From Sphingomonas sp. CROZ-RG-20F-R02-07 (lineage in GTDB: Bacteria; Pseudomonadota; Alphaproteobacteria; Sphingomonadales; Sphingomonadaceae), in assembly GCF_022662335.1 (NCBI RefSeq), contig NZ_JAKNQJ010000010.1, positions 48,191 through 112,190 on the forward strand: a stretch of DNA of 64,000 bases, given 5' to 3'. Positions 47,156 to 56,246 of this stretch are shown piece after piece (position 1 is the first letter of the stretch; every line of letters starts with the position of its first letter). Position numbers and translations under genes: made by a program. The notes below the pieces were generated by a model. That model had not been told where the DNA came from and made no database searches. It worked only from the letters and a program-made list of their open reading frames with translations.

Positions 47156-47317
47156 TCAAGATCGGGAGTCATCCTGGTCCGCATCGACCACATCGTCATG
47201 CGCGCTCCGGACGACGGAGAGCAGGAAACGGCCGAAGATGACCAATCCCGCCGCACTCAGGACGATCAGAACGACCATCCACGCTCCCGGCGCTCCATAG
47301 TCGATCGTAAAGCCCAT
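47156..47317 (-). CDS. Possible small single-span membrane protein
   Basis: 53 residues in the divergent region between the TPR-GT9 gene and kpsM. MGFTIDYGAPGAW is followed by a clean hydrophobic helix (MVVLIVLSAAGLVIFGRFLL) and an acidic tail (VVDADQDD). Composition and topology look protein-like, but the ribosome-binding site is weak and no family is known to me. It would lie just upstream of the TPR-GT9 gene on the same strand. Confidence 0.4.
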   Translation of the reverse strand: MGFTIDYGAPGAWMVVLIVLSAAGLVIFGRFLLSVVRSAHDDVVDADQDDSRS

Positions 47318-47400
47318 ATGTGACTCAACCCGTACGTATCGGGATCGATCCGCCACAGCGCATCGCCATTTCGAATGAGATCGGGCATAGGCCTGCCGCA

Positions 47401-48213
47401 ATGCCTTCCCACAGCGTTCTCCGGCCGACCATCGGAACCTTTGCCACCGGTCTCAGCACCCAGATGCGGGTGATCGGCGCCCTCCTGCTGCGTGAGCTTC
47501 ATACCCGCTACGGCCGCGAGAATATCGGCTATTTGTGGCTGATCGGCGAGCCGCTAATGCTGGCCAGCGTCATGGCACTGCTTCATACCGGAGGGCACAC
47601 CGCCTATGGCAGCGACATCAAGCCGCTGCCCTTCATCGTCATCGGCTATACGACGTACATCATGTTTCGCGGGATTGTGAATCGCTCAGATTCGGCGCTC
47701 ACTGCCAACGCGCCGCTGCTTTATCACCGGATGGTCACGATCTTCGATATTGTGGTGGCACGCGCGCTGCTGGAAGCCGCCGGCACCTTCCTTGCCTATA
47801 CGGTTCTGATGGTCCTGCTATGGAGCCTGGGCCTGGTGTCGCCTCCAGCGCGACCGCTCTATCTCTACGCTGCCGAAGCACTGATGTTCTGGTATGCGCT
47901 TGGCAACGCGATGATCATCGCATCGATCACGTTCCACAACCGCACGGTGGAACGATTGGTCCATCCTTATTCCTACTTCATGATCCCGCTTTCGGCTTCC
48001 TTTTATCAGGTCAGCATGGTGCCGCAGCCTTATAGAGCATGGCTGATGCTCGTGCCGCTTCCTCATATCATGGAAATGGCGCGCTACGGACAGTTCAACA
48101 GCGCAACGCTTGACTATTGCAGCCCTTGGTACGTCGTTGGCGCCTGCATGGTCTTGACTTGGGTAGGATTGGTAACAATGAGAATTTATAGAAACAAGGT
48201 TCATCTTAATTAA
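47401..48213 (+). CDS. kpsM: Capsule polysaccharide ABC transporter permease KpsM
   Basis: 270 residues from the ATG at 47401, which leaves the usual short cytoplasmic lead; the frame extends to 47320. MRVIGALLLRELHTRYGRENIGYLWLIGEPL is the signature N-terminus of KpsM/ABC-2 polysaccharide permeases. About six membrane segments follow (FIVIGYTTYIMFRGIV, FLAYTVLMVLLWSLGLV, ALGNAMIIASITFHN, WYVVGACMVLTWVGLV). It pairs with KpsT to move the lipid-linked capsule across the inner membrane. It lies 27 bases upstream of kpsE. Confidence 0.92.
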   Translation: MPSHSVLRPTIGTFATGLSTQMRVIGALLLRELHTRYGRENIGYLWLIGEPLMLASVMALLHTGGHTAYGSDIKPLPFIVIGYTTYIMFRGIVNRSDSALTANAPLLYHRMVTIFDIVVARALLEAAGTFLAYTVLMVLLWSLGLVSPPARPLYLYAAEALMFWYALGNAMIIASITFHNRTVERLVHPYSYFMIPLSASFYQVSMVPQPYRAWLMLVPLPHIMEMARYGQFNSATLDYCSPWYVVGACMVLTWVGLVTMRIYRNKVHLN

Positions 48214-48240
48214 AGATGGACGAAAAGGCATAATGTTTTC

Positions 48241-49410
48241 ATGAATATGCATGGTATTATTGAGCCCGTCGAGCTGGGGCTGCCCGCACGGCCATCAGCC
48301 GCGCGGCAAGCATTGGCCTGGATCCGTCGAAACCGCGTGCTGTTGCTGGTGGTGGTGGTGCCTAGCCTATTGGTCGCCAGCTACCTGTACCTCGTCGCAT
48401 CCGACCAATATGAATCGGAAGCGCATTTCCTGGTCCATGGCGCAGATGCGACCCCCCAGCCGGGTGTTGGTGTCAGCCAAGTCATCAGCATGGCGACAGG
48501 CGTCAGCGCCGGCCAGAACGAAGCCATGAGCGTTGCCGATTATCTGACTTCGCACGATGCCGTCGAGCGATTGCGCCGCGAGGATGGGCTGGTCGAAAAA
48601 TTCCGCCATGCTGGTATCGACCCGCTGAGCCGCTTGTCGAGCGACAATCCCACGCCAGAGCGATTGCTCGCCTATTACCGCAAACAGGTGAAGGTGGAGT
48701 ATAACACCGAAACCGGGATCACCGTATTGACGGTACACGGCTTTACGCCCGGGGATGCCTACGAACTCGCCCGCAAGCTGCTCCAGATGGGAGAGGAACG
48801 CGTCAACCAGCTCAACGTGCGCAGCTATCAGGATGCGGTATCAGTCGGGCAGGTACAGCTCGCCAGCGCCGAGCGTGACATGACCGCGAATCAGGTTGCC
48901 ATGACCCGCTTCCGACAGGGGCATGCGGATATCGACCCGCAGGCCTCTGGCCAGGCACAGATCGGGCTCGTAACCAATCTGACCGGTCAACTGGCCGCCG
49001 TGCGCGCGCAATTGAACGCGATGCGTGGACTCATCAATTCGGACAGCCCCCAAGTTCGCGCACTGCAAAGTCGCGTACGTTCGCTCAGCGCCGAACTGGC
49101 GGGGCAGACGGGTCGCCTAACCGGGTCGGGGCGCACGATCGCGGGCGACATGGGCGGCTATGAAGGGCTGAAGATGCGCCAAGAGTTTCTAGCCAAGCGC
49201 TATGATGCGGCGGCTAGCGCGCTTCAGCAGGCGCGGGAACGAGCCATGCGCCAACAACTCTACGTTGTTCGAGTGGTGAACGCAAACTTGCCGGTCAAAT
49301 CGTTGTTTCCTCAACGCTTCCGTATTCTTGCAACGGTCTTCGTCAGCCTCCTTCTGATCTATTCGATCGGCTGGTTGATCGCAGCCGGCGTGCGCGAGCA
49401 TGCCGCCTGA
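48241..49410 (+). CDS. kpsE: Capsule export inner-membrane protein KpsE (PCP family)
   Basis: 389 residues. The N-terminal membrane segment NRVLLLVVVVPSLLVASYLYLVA is followed by SDQYESEAHFLVHG, a long periplasmic helical/coiled-coil region (QLASAERDMTANQVAMTRFRQGHADIDP; RVRSLSAELAGQTGRL), then VKSLFPQRFRILATVFVSLLLIYSIGWLI, the second membrane segment. This is the polysaccharide co-polymerase layout of KpsE/CtrB/BexC. It links the KpsMT transporter to the outer-membrane KpsD-type protein. Directly downstream of kpsM. Confidence 0.9.
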   Translation: MNMHGIIEPVELGLPARPSAARQALAWIRRNRVLLLVVVVPSLLVASYLYLVASDQYESEAHFLVHGADATPQPGVGVSQVISMATGVSAGQNEAMSVADYLTSHDAVERLRREDGLVEKFRHAGIDPLSRLSSDNPTPERLLAYYRKQVKVEYNTETGITVLTVHGFTPGDAYELARKLLQMGEERVNQLNVRSYQDAVSVGQVQLASAERDMTANQVAMTRFRQGHADIDPQASGQAQIGLVTNLTGQLAAVRAQLNAMRGLINSDSPQVRALQSRVRSLSAELAGQTGRLTGSGRTIAGDMGGYEGLKMRQEFLAKRYDAAASALQQARERAMRQQLYVVRVVNANLPVKSLFPQRFRILATVFVSLLLIYSIGWLIAAGVREHAA

Positions 49411-49456
49411 CCCCTCCCGACCGCCGCAAGCCCATCTCTCATCATCCAGAGGCCTC

Positions 49457-50908
49457 ATGGAGCATTATCTCGACCGCCTGATCCACCGACGGGTCGCACT
49501 AATTGGCGATCTGATGCTGGACTGCTACATCTCCGGCGAGGTTCGCCGGATCTCGCCGGAGGCACCCGTACCGGTCCTTCAGGTCCAGTCACAACGATCG
49601 GTCGCGGGCGGCACCGCCAACGTCGCGAGCAACCTTGCCGCGCTCGGACTTCAGGTTCGCGTCGTCGGTGTAGTGGGGGACGATGCCGCTCGCCAGGAAC
49701 TGGTCACCGTGATGGCGACCGGGGGGGATATCGACTGCTCCAACATCATCACCGTGGCCGGCCGCCAGACAATCAAGAAGCTGCGCATCATCGGCGCCCA
49801 TCAGCAAATCGTGCGCGTGGACCAAGAGGATGCCTTTCCCCTGGCCACGGAGCACGAAGCCGCGATCATAGCGGCTGCACGCACGGCCATTGATGAATCC
49901 GACGTCGTGGTCATCTCCGATTACGGCAAGGGCGTCTGCTCAGATGCGGTGCTCGCCGCCGTGCTGGCGCATGCGATAGCACACGACAAGCCGGTGTTGG
50001 TGGATCCCAAGCGGACAGACTTCAGCGTCTATCGCGGCGCAACGATCATCACGCCCAACCGCAAGGAATTGAGCGACGCCACACGACTCCCTTGCGAATC
50101 CGATGCGGAGGCGGAAATCGCCGCCCGTCATGCGCAGGACGCATCGGGTGCGTCCATCCTGCTCACCCGCTCGGAAAAGGGCATATCGCTTTTCCCCTTG
50201 GTGGGGTCACCATTGCATCTGCCGACCGTCGCACAAGATGTCTTCGACGTGTCCGGAGCAGGCGACACGGTCATCGCCGTGTTGGCGGCTGCGATCGCTG
50301 CCGATATTCCGCTCGCCGATGGAATCCGGATGGCCAACCATGCCGCCGGCATCGTCGTCTCCAAGCTCGGGACCGCGAGTGTCACGCGCGACGAACTCGC
50401 GGCATCGCTCGCGGCTGAACACGCTTCACCCTCCGTCAACGACGGCCGTTTGCTGGACTGGGACGAAGCCGTGGCGCAGCGTTGGGCCTGGGCCAAGGAG
50501 AAGCTGGTCGTCGGGTTTGCCAATGGCTGCTTCGACCTGCTCCATCCCGGCCATGTATCGCTACTTCGCCAGGCTGCCGCGTGCTGCGATCGGCTGATCG
50601 TGGCACTGAACTCCGATGCTTCGGTTCAACGCCTTAAGGGTCCAACACGCCCGGTGCAGGATGAGCAGGCTCGCGCGCTGGTAGCTGGTGCGATCCGCGG
50701 TGTCTCGGCTGTTGCGATCTTCGACCAGGATACGCCCTTGGAGCTCATCACTGCCCTGAAACCCGATGTGATCGTTAAGGGCGAGGATTATACCGAGGAT
50801 CAGGTGGTGGGCGGCAACATCGTGCGGGCACGGGGCGGCCGCGTGATGCTTGCGCGGTTGGAGGCAGGGCATTCAACCAGCCGCTTGGTGGCGCTCGCCA
50901 GAGGCTGA
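49457..50908 (+). CDS. hldE: Bifunctional heptose-7-P kinase / heptose-1-P adenylyltransferase
   Basis: 483 residues from the ATG at 49457 (the frame is open from 49400, overlapping kpsE). Kinase domain: LIGDLMLDCYISGEVRRISPEAPVPV, GGTANVASNLAALG, VDPKRTDFSVYRGATIITPN and DVSGAGDTVIAVLAAA. Adenylyltransferase domain: VVGFANGCFDLLHPGHVSLL (HxGH), LNSDASVQRLKGPTRPV and VIVKGEDYTEDQVVGG. It makes ADP-D,D-heptose. A gmhB-like gene lies 7 kb upstream. gmhA and hldD are not in the window, so the pathway must borrow chromosomal enzymes or use D,D-heptose directly. Its presence in the kps locus suggests a heptose-containing capsule. Confidence 0.93.
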   Translation: MEHYLDRLIHRRVALIGDLMLDCYISGEVRRISPEAPVPVLQVQSQRSVAGGTANVASNLAALGLQVRVVGVVGDDAARQELVTVMATGGDIDCSNIITVAGRQTIKKLRIIGAHQQIVRVDQEDAFPLATEHEAAIIAAARTAIDESDVVVISDYGKGVCSDAVLAAVLAHAIAHDKPVLVDPKRTDFSVYRGATIITPNRKELSDATRLPCESDAEAEIAARHAQDASGASILLTRSEKGISLFPLVGSPLHLPTVAQDVFDVSGAGDTVIAVLAAAIAADIPLADGIRMANHAAGIVVSKLGTASVTRDELAASLAAEHASPSVNDGRLLDWDEAVAQRWAWAKEKLVVGFANGCFDLLHPGHVSLLRQAAACCDRLIVALNSDASVQRLKGPTRPVQDEQARALVAGAIRGVSAVAIFDQDTPLELITALKPDVIVKGEDYTEDQVVGGNIVRARGGRVMLARLEAGHSTSRLVALARG

Positions 50909-50920
50909 TCCTTATGGCGA

Positions 50921-52954
50921 TCACTGCTCCGCATGCAGGGCCTCGGCCGCAGCCAGCACTTCGACCACGCCGATGTCGGTGATGCATGCGATATCTTTGC
51001 CGCATTCGTCGGCATCGTGGAAAATTGCGCAACCTGCGCATGGTACACGTCGGCTGACGACAATGCCGGTCTGCTCCTGGCTCCATTCGGCCCAGCTGAT
51101 GCGCGCGCAGTGAATCGACACCACCGGCGTGCCGCGGAGCGCCGCCAGATGCTTGGGACCAGAATCGTTTCCCACGAATATCGTCGCGAACGAGACAAGG
51201 GCATCGAGATCGTCGAACGGCAGTCGACGATCGATCACGATTAGGCGAGGATCGACGCGCAGATCGGTCGCCAAGCCTGATATTACGTCCGTCCCTTCGG
51301 TCAGAAGCACGATCTTGCCGGGATGTCGCGCGAGCCAGGCGCGTGCGAGATCGGGAAAACCGCTCCAGCGGCTGAATGCCACCCGTGCGCCGGCATGCAG
51401 CACGATGAAGCGATCGGTGACCGCAAGCCCCAGCGCCGCAAGCCGACCGCGATCGAGTTCTGAGCGGCGGATGACCGTCGCGCCTGTATGACACAAGGTT
51501 CCCAGCCGTTCCACGAGGGCCAGGATACGGCCGGATTGAGGTGCCGCATCACCTGGATCGTGCAGATCGCGGATGCGGCCGGAAATTCCGCCATCGAGCC
51601 AAGGGCTCGCACCATCGTCGAAGCCGAACGTCAACCGCGCGCTTGCCAGGCGAAGGAGGGAGCGCGACACGTCGCTGGTGGCCAGATCGATCGCGACATC
51701 GAAATCGTAAACCGCGAGCCTTTCCACTAACGCGCGTTGCGCTGCTGCGGTCATCGTCCGACGCCGACGTTGGGGGTCATCGGGAAATTCGGCAATCACG
51801 ATGTCGTCAAACAGGTCGAGCGATCGAGCAAATTCGACATTGGACATCGTCAGGAGACCTACGATCCGCGCTGAGGGAAACAATGCCCGGAGCCGCCGCA
51901 ACGCTGGAACGGATACCACCATGTCGCCGAGCTGATCGGTCCGAAGCACCAGGATCGTGGCAGGCGGCGGCATGGCCATTGCGGTAACCGAGCGCACCAC
52001 GCTGGGGGCGGCGCGTACCTGCTGCTCGAGAGAGCAAAGCTTGTCGGGGGAAACGGCCACTTGGCCATCGGAGTCGAACGGCGCAGTCTTGCCCGATCGT
52101 AATGGCGCGGTGACAGCGATCCGTTCGACATGGCGACGGGTCCAGCCCTGGGCATCGGCAAGCACCAGATCAAGCCGGTGAAGGCCGGCGGGAATGGCTG
52201 ACAAATCGATCCAAAGGTTGAACACCGTCTTCGTCACCGCCGGATCTAAGGTCTCGCCCGGTGTGGTCGACTGACGAGCGATCACCTGTCCGTCGATCAG
52301 CAACGTTGCCTCGACCAACAGCCGATCGGAAAAACAGAAGCCACGGATCGCTTCGACGCCGGAGAGGAGGGGTACCATGCCCGTTTCGGTCCGCCATTGC
52401 CGCCCTCCGAGCCGACGAATTTGGACAACATCGATGGGGCCGAGCGGGCTTGGCTGGATCGCAGAGGGAAGCAACGCCGGTATCGGCACGACGCCGGGCA
52501 AGTCCTCCTCTGGCTGATTAAGCGCTGCCTTCCGGCGATCAAGGTCGGCGAGTTCGCGTTCCGGCTCGGCCCAGCCGGGAACCAACGCGCACGCACGCGC
52601 ATAATGGATTCTCGCGTCATCCAGCCGATCCACCGTCTTGTTGAAATGGCCTAACTGGAGCTGAAGGTCGGCATCCTCCGGTTCCAAGCGTTCCGCATGT
52701 CGGTAATGTCGATCGGCCGCATCAAAATCGCGCGCCTCCTTGAACATGTGCCCGGCTTGGACGTGCAGTCCAGCATGACCAGGCCTTAGTGCCACGGCTT
52801 CGACATACAGCATGGCGGCCTCACGGTGCCGCCCTGCGTCGCGTAGAGCATCCGCCTCGACGACGATCTGGGCAGCCGCGCGGATGGACGGGCGAGATGC
52901 CAAGCGAATGCGACGCACCAGCCGCCATACCCATGCCGGTCTAAGTCCGGGCAT
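50921..52954 (-). CDS. TPR + beta-domain + GT9 glycosyltransferase (modular heptosyltransferase-like)
   Basis: 677 residues with GGAG upstream of the ATG. TPRs at about 30-135 include AAMLYVEAVALRPGHAGLHVQAGHMFKEARDFDAADRHYRHAERL. The beta domain at about 165-310 includes GVEAIRGFCFSDRLLVEATLLIDGQ and VFNLWIDLSAIPAGLHRLDLVL. GT9: ILVLRTDQLGDMVVSVPALRRLRALFPSARI, FIVLHAGARVAFSRWSG, VGNDSGPKHLAALRGTPVVSIH and PCAGCAIFHDADECGKDIAC. Very similar in build to the 44975 protein. Convergent with hldE, which would make its likely ADP-heptose donor. Confidence 0.83.
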   Translation of the reverse strand: MPGLRPAWVWRLVRRIRLASRPSIRAAAQIVVEADALRDAGRHREAAMLYVEAVALRPGHAGLHVQAGHMFKEARDFDAADRHYRHAERLEPEDADLQLQLGHFNKTVDRLDDARIHYARACALVPGWAEPERELADLDRRKAALNQPEEDLPGVVPIPALLPSAIQPSPLGPIDVVQIRRLGGRQWRTETGMVPLLSGVEAIRGFCFSDRLLVEATLLIDGQVIARQSTTPGETLDPAVTKTVFNLWIDLSAIPAGLHRLDLVLADAQGWTRRHVERIAVTAPLRSGKTAPFDSDGQVAVSPDKLCSLEQQVRAAPSVVRSVTAMAMPPPATILVLRTDQLGDMVVSVPALRRLRALFPSARIVGLLTMSNVEFARSLDLFDDIVIAEFPDDPQRRRRTMTAAAQRALVERLAVYDFDVAIDLATSDVSRSLLRLASARLTFGFDDGASPWLDGGISGRIRDLHDPGDAAPQSGRILALVERLGTLCHTGATVIRRSELDRGRLAALGLAVTDRFIVLHAGARVAFSRWSGFPDLARAWLARHPGKIVLLTEGTDVISGLATDLRVDPRLIVIDRRLPFDDLDALVSFATIFVGNDSGPKHLAALRGTPVVSIHCARISWAEWSQEQTGIVVSRRVPCAGCAIFHDADECGKDIACITDIGVVEVLAAAEALHAEQ

Positions 52955-52987
52955 GCCCTATGCTCCGTCGTCGGGTCCGCTGGGACG

Positions 52988-54157
52988 TTAGAATGCGTAA
53001 GCGCCCAAATGGAAATCCGGCTGTTCGGGATCGCAGCACTGGTCGAGCGGCCCCGGAAACAGCTCGTGGGTTTCAATCAGATCGTATAGGGCACGGTTGA
53101 CGAGCGTGACCTCGATCACGTTCGGCACTACCGTGTTGGCCAAGCTGGTATAGCCGCCCCAGACATTGCTGTGGACGTGCACGACCGCAAATCGGCGGCC
53201 GATCTTTTGCAGACAGCGATCAACGATCTCGCGATGATGGCGCTCTGCCAGCCCTTGGAAATAATGAAGCTCACACACGATCCATGCCAAGCGTGCCAGT
53301 TCATCCTCCGACGTGGCGTCAAGCACGTCCCACTCGCCGCCCTCGATATCCATCTTAAGCACGAGGTTGGGGCGTTCGCGGCGCTTGTCGTAGCGCCGGA
53401 TCAGGTCGCCAAGCGCTTGGGTTTCATCACTCGAATGACGATCAATACGCTTGGCTTGGAAGATCATTCGCGAATCGTGCGGTGCCGGATCGGCGACTGT
53501 GTGATCGAACTGATGGATCGTCAGCCCGCGGTCCGCGGCGTCGAGATCCCAGCTGATATCGTCGTTGATACCGAACGAGAAAGCGGTGTCGATCCCGGCA
53601 AAGTCATCGATGCAGGTGTAGCCGCCATCGGCTTCCTTGCCCAGCCGGACCTTGGCGAAACCGGTCACAGACTGTGGGCGCAGCAAGCGCAAGATGCGGC
53701 GCGTATCCTGCGCGAACAGTTCCAAATCGCGGCTCATCTCGCCAAGCTCGGCACGCGGGGGCTCATCAAGGATGGCGGACACGCGGGTCAATACAGGGTC
53801 CGCATCGACCAGCAACTCCCGGGCGCCGTTCACATGAATGCGAAATTCGAGCTGGTGGATCTGCCGCAGCACCGCCAGCAGCGAGAAGCGCTTCGGCCCA
53901 ACCGACAGATCGGAGGTGCGAATAGGACGTTCGGCAAAAACGATGTTGCCGAAATCGCCCGTAATCTCGATCGTCGCGCACGCGATATCGTCCGAGCCAT
54001 CGCCATCGGCCAGCGCCAACTCGAAATCGACCTGATACACCCCATGCGTTTTGAGCACATAAGGCCCGTAGACGACGTGGCCTTCCTGCCCCATCAGGGT
54101 TTGCCACAGGTCACGGCCGTCCTTTCGAAGCGGCTGAGCGAGCGTGTCATTGATCAT
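52988..54157 (-). CDS. Beta-sandwich + FkbM-type methyltransferase
   Basis: 389 residues. Residues about 20-125 form a beta-rich domain (HVVYGPYVLKTHGVYQVDFELALADGDG...FRIHVNGARELLVDADPVLTRV). Residues about 145-389 form a methyltransferase related to FkbM: KVRLGKEADGGYTCIDDF, FSFGINDDISWDLDAADRG, LVLKMDIEGGEWDVLDATSEDEL and VHVHSNVWGGY. FkbM enzymes O-methylate sugars or polyketides. The N-terminal domain resembles the one inside the split GT9 protein at 58805 (GPYLELDPGDYIFDFYIDL), suggesting a shared glycan-binding module. Between the TPR-GT9 gene and kpsD on the minus strand. Confidence 0.78.
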   Translation of the reverse strand: MINDTLAQPLRKDGRDLWQTLMGQEGHVVYGPYVLKTHGVYQVDFELALADGDGSDDIACATIEITGDFGNIVFAERPIRTSDLSVGPKRFSLLAVLRQIHQLEFRIHVNGARELLVDADPVLTRVSAILDEPPRAELGEMSRDLELFAQDTRRILRLLRPQSVTGFAKVRLGKEADGGYTCIDDFAGIDTAFSFGINDDISWDLDAADRGLTIHQFDHTVADPAPHDSRMIFQAKRIDRHSSDETQALGDLIRRYDKRRERPNLVLKMDIEGGEWDVLDATSEDELARLAWIVCELHYFQGLAERHHREIVDRCLQKIGRRFAVVHVHSNVWGGYTSLANTVVPNVIEVTLVNRALYDLIETHELFPGPLDQCCDPEQPDFHLGAYAF

Positions 54158-54241
54158 GCCGCACCATCTCCCGTCACGCGGTTGGTCGCGACTGCCCGTA
54201 CGATTAGCCTAGCGTTCTGCGTGCCTCAACCCACGCTGCGA

Positions 54242-55420
54242 TCAATGGCCCGTGACGGTCCGCACCGCCACGAAGGGCGAGAACAGCTGATTGATGATCG
54301 AGACGAACTTCGCGGTTCGGTTGATCCCGGCGTTACTGATGTAGAGCACGTCCTTGTCACGCATTGCAAAACGCTGGGCGAGAAAATAGCTGGAAGGCTC
54401 AAGCAGGTTCAGCCGGTATATGGTGGGTCGCTGCGACGCGTCTGGTGTTGCGGCCGAGGCGGTGGAGGGTGCCGATGTCGGATCATAGCGGAACAGGAAG
54501 ACGGCCCGGGGATTGGCCGCTGCATCGTTCGGTCCCCCTGCACGCGCCACTGCCTCCGCCAGCGTGAGATTGCTCTGATCGAACGAGACCTGCGAAGGGC
54601 GGTTGGCGGCACCGAGCACGACATAGGTTTGCGGCTGGCGGATCAATTCAATGCGATCCCCGGGTACCAACACCAAATCGTCGGGCGAAGCGGCACGAAC
54701 GCGGTCGAGTCGTTGCTCGACTTGCCGGCCGTCGCGCGTCACGCGCACTACCATGTCCTGCGTCTGCGCGACGGTGCCACCCGCCGTCCCAATGGCGTCG
54801 AGCAGCCGCTCGCTCTGGAGACTGAGTTCGATGCGACCGGGGCGGCGCACGTCGCCGGTGACGTACACCGTGTCGCTGAGATTGCCACGCACCGTGACGA
54901 CGACCTGGGGATTCTGCGATTTGCCGCGATAGCCCCCTTCGATCCGCGTCGCGATTTCGCTTGGCGTACGCCCTGCCACCGGCAGCAGGCCGATATAGGG
55001 AAGCCGGATCGCGCCATTGGCATCCACCACCACCGCAGGAAAGCGCTGCGCTTGAGCGGAAGCATCATAGCCCTCGGTCGATCCCCGCGCCGTCCCGAAC
55101 AGTGAGGCACCGACCTCGAACACGGTGATATCGAGCTGGTCGCCTGGACCGACGACATCGTTGCGCCCCGCCCGTGCCAAGGCGGCAAGCCGCGTCAGGC
55201 CTGCCTGAGCGCCCGCGTCCATCGCGCTCACCTGGGCGAGAACGCCGCTATCGACGTCCACCACCCGCATGCCGATCGCATTGCGATCGGCTTCGGTGCT
55301 GCGCAGGATTTCGTGCGCCGTTGGTCCGCTGGCGGGGAGCGACGCGCAACCGCTCGCCAGCAACGCGCCAGCAATCGCGGCACCCGATCGCGCGCGACGG
55401 GTAGATTTGGCGAACATCAT
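54242..55420 (-). CDS. kpsD: Capsule export outer-membrane lipoprotein (KpsD/Wza-type, Poly_export + SLBB)
   Basis: 392 residues. The signal peptide ends with a lipobox (IAGALLASGCAS). The polysaccharide export domain starts VVGPGDQLDITVFEVGASLFG, with VDANGAIRLPYIGLLPVAGRTPSEIATRIEGGY. SLBB-like repeats follow: VYVTGDVRRPGRIELSL and YVVLGAANRPSQVSFDQSNLTLAEAVARAGG. It would form the periplasmic/outer-membrane channel that receives capsule from KpsE. About 90 bases upstream on the same strand is kpsT. Confidence 0.9.
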   Translation of the reverse strand: MMFAKSTRRARSGAAIAGALLASGCASLPASGPTAHEILRSTEADRNAIGMRVVDVDSGVLAQVSAMDAGAQAGLTRLAALARAGRNDVVGPGDQLDITVFEVGASLFGTARGSTEGYDASAQAQRFPAVVVDANGAIRLPYIGLLPVAGRTPSEIATRIEGGYRGKSQNPQVVVTVRGNLSDTVYVTGDVRRPGRIELSLQSERLLDAIGTAGGTVAQTQDMVVRVTRDGRQVEQRLDRVRAASPDDLVLVPGDRIELIRQPQTYVVLGAANRPSQVSFDQSNLTLAEAVARAGGPNDAAANPRAVFLFRYDPTSAPSTASAATPDASQRPTIYRLNLLEPSSYFLAQRFAMRDKDVLYISNAGINRTAKFVSIINQLFSPFVAVRTVTGH

Positions 55421-55514
55421 GCAACCCCGATCCGTGGACCTGCGCCAGCCACCGCCCGGAGTGAGGCGACGATCGATGGCGCGCGCACGCTCCTATCGCG
55501 CCATGCCCGCCTGC

Positions 55515-56177
55515 TCAAGCAGCCAGCGTCTGGAGCCGGTGGTGGACGTCATTGGCCTCTTCCATATCGTCGTAGAACACCAACGTGCCACCGTAGACCA
55601 CCGCTCCGCGCCGGCAATATTGCCGCAACGTTCCCGGATCATGCGACACCATGATGAGCGTCGCATGATCGCGGCGGTGCAGCAGTGCCTCCTCGCAACG
55701 CATGCGGAACCGCTCGTCGCCTGCGCCCGTGACCTCATCAACCAGATAGCAATCGAAGTTGATCGCCAGCGATATGCCGAAGGCGAGCCGAGCATTCATA
55801 CCAGCGGAATAGGTCTCTACAGGCTGGTAGAGATAGGGGCCGAGTTGGGCGAAATCCTCGACATAGTCGATGACGTGCCGCTCATCCTGATTGTAGATGC
55901 GGGCAATAAAGCGAGCATTGTCCGCTCCCGTAAGGCTGGATTGAAAGCAGCTGCCGTAACCGATCGGCCACGACGTCGTCATGGAACGATGGATATGACC
56001 GGTCGTGGGATGCTCGACGCCCGCAATCATCCGCATGAGGGTAGACTTGCCGGCCCCGTTAGCACCACAGATGCCGATGCTGTCCCCCGGTTTGATCGCA
56101 AAGGTCAGATCGGAGAAGACCTGTTTGTGGAATTTTTGGATGTGGTACGCCTTGGAAACGTTCTCAAAGACGATCAC
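55515..56177 (-). CDS. kpsT: Capsule polysaccharide ABC transporter ATP-binding protein KpsT
   Basis: 220 residues from the GTG at 56177, with GGGAG six bases upstream; the frame is open to 56369 without similarity. VIVFENVSKAY, Walker A GANGAGKST, the signature-like YSAGMNARLAFGIS, Walker B CYLVDEVTGAGD and the switch MVSHD are all present. It ends after the nucleotide-binding domain, without the C-terminal carbohydrate-binding domain of Wzt proteins, as in KpsT. It powers export with KpsM, though encoded 7 kb away and on the other strand. Confidence 0.92.
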   Translation of the reverse strand: MIVFENVSKAYHIQKFHKQVFSDLTFAIKPGDSIGICGANGAGKSTLMRMIAGVEHPTTGHIHRSMTTSWPIGYGSCFQSSLTGADNARFIARIYNQDERHVIDYVEDFAQLGPYLYQPVETYSAGMNARLAFGISLAINFDCYLVDEVTGAGDERFRMRCEEALLHRRDHATLIMVSHDPGTLRQYCRRGAVVYGGTLVFYDDMEEANDVHHRLQTLAA

Positions 56178-56246
56178 GATCTGCTCCCAGCGGCCACGGA
56201 CCGCCTTGCGTCGGAAAGATTTCCGGTTGCGTTCGTGCGTTAGCGC

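Noticed and set aside
45722..47323. Plus-strand open frame of 533 codons
   Set aside because: Antisense to a TPR-GT9 gene; composition rich in Arg/Gly/Asp with no recognisable domain.
53171..55105. Long plus-strand open frame of 644 codons
   Set aside because: It is antisense to the FkbM methyltransferase and kpsD genes, which have clear motifs; high GC keeps the opposite frame open.
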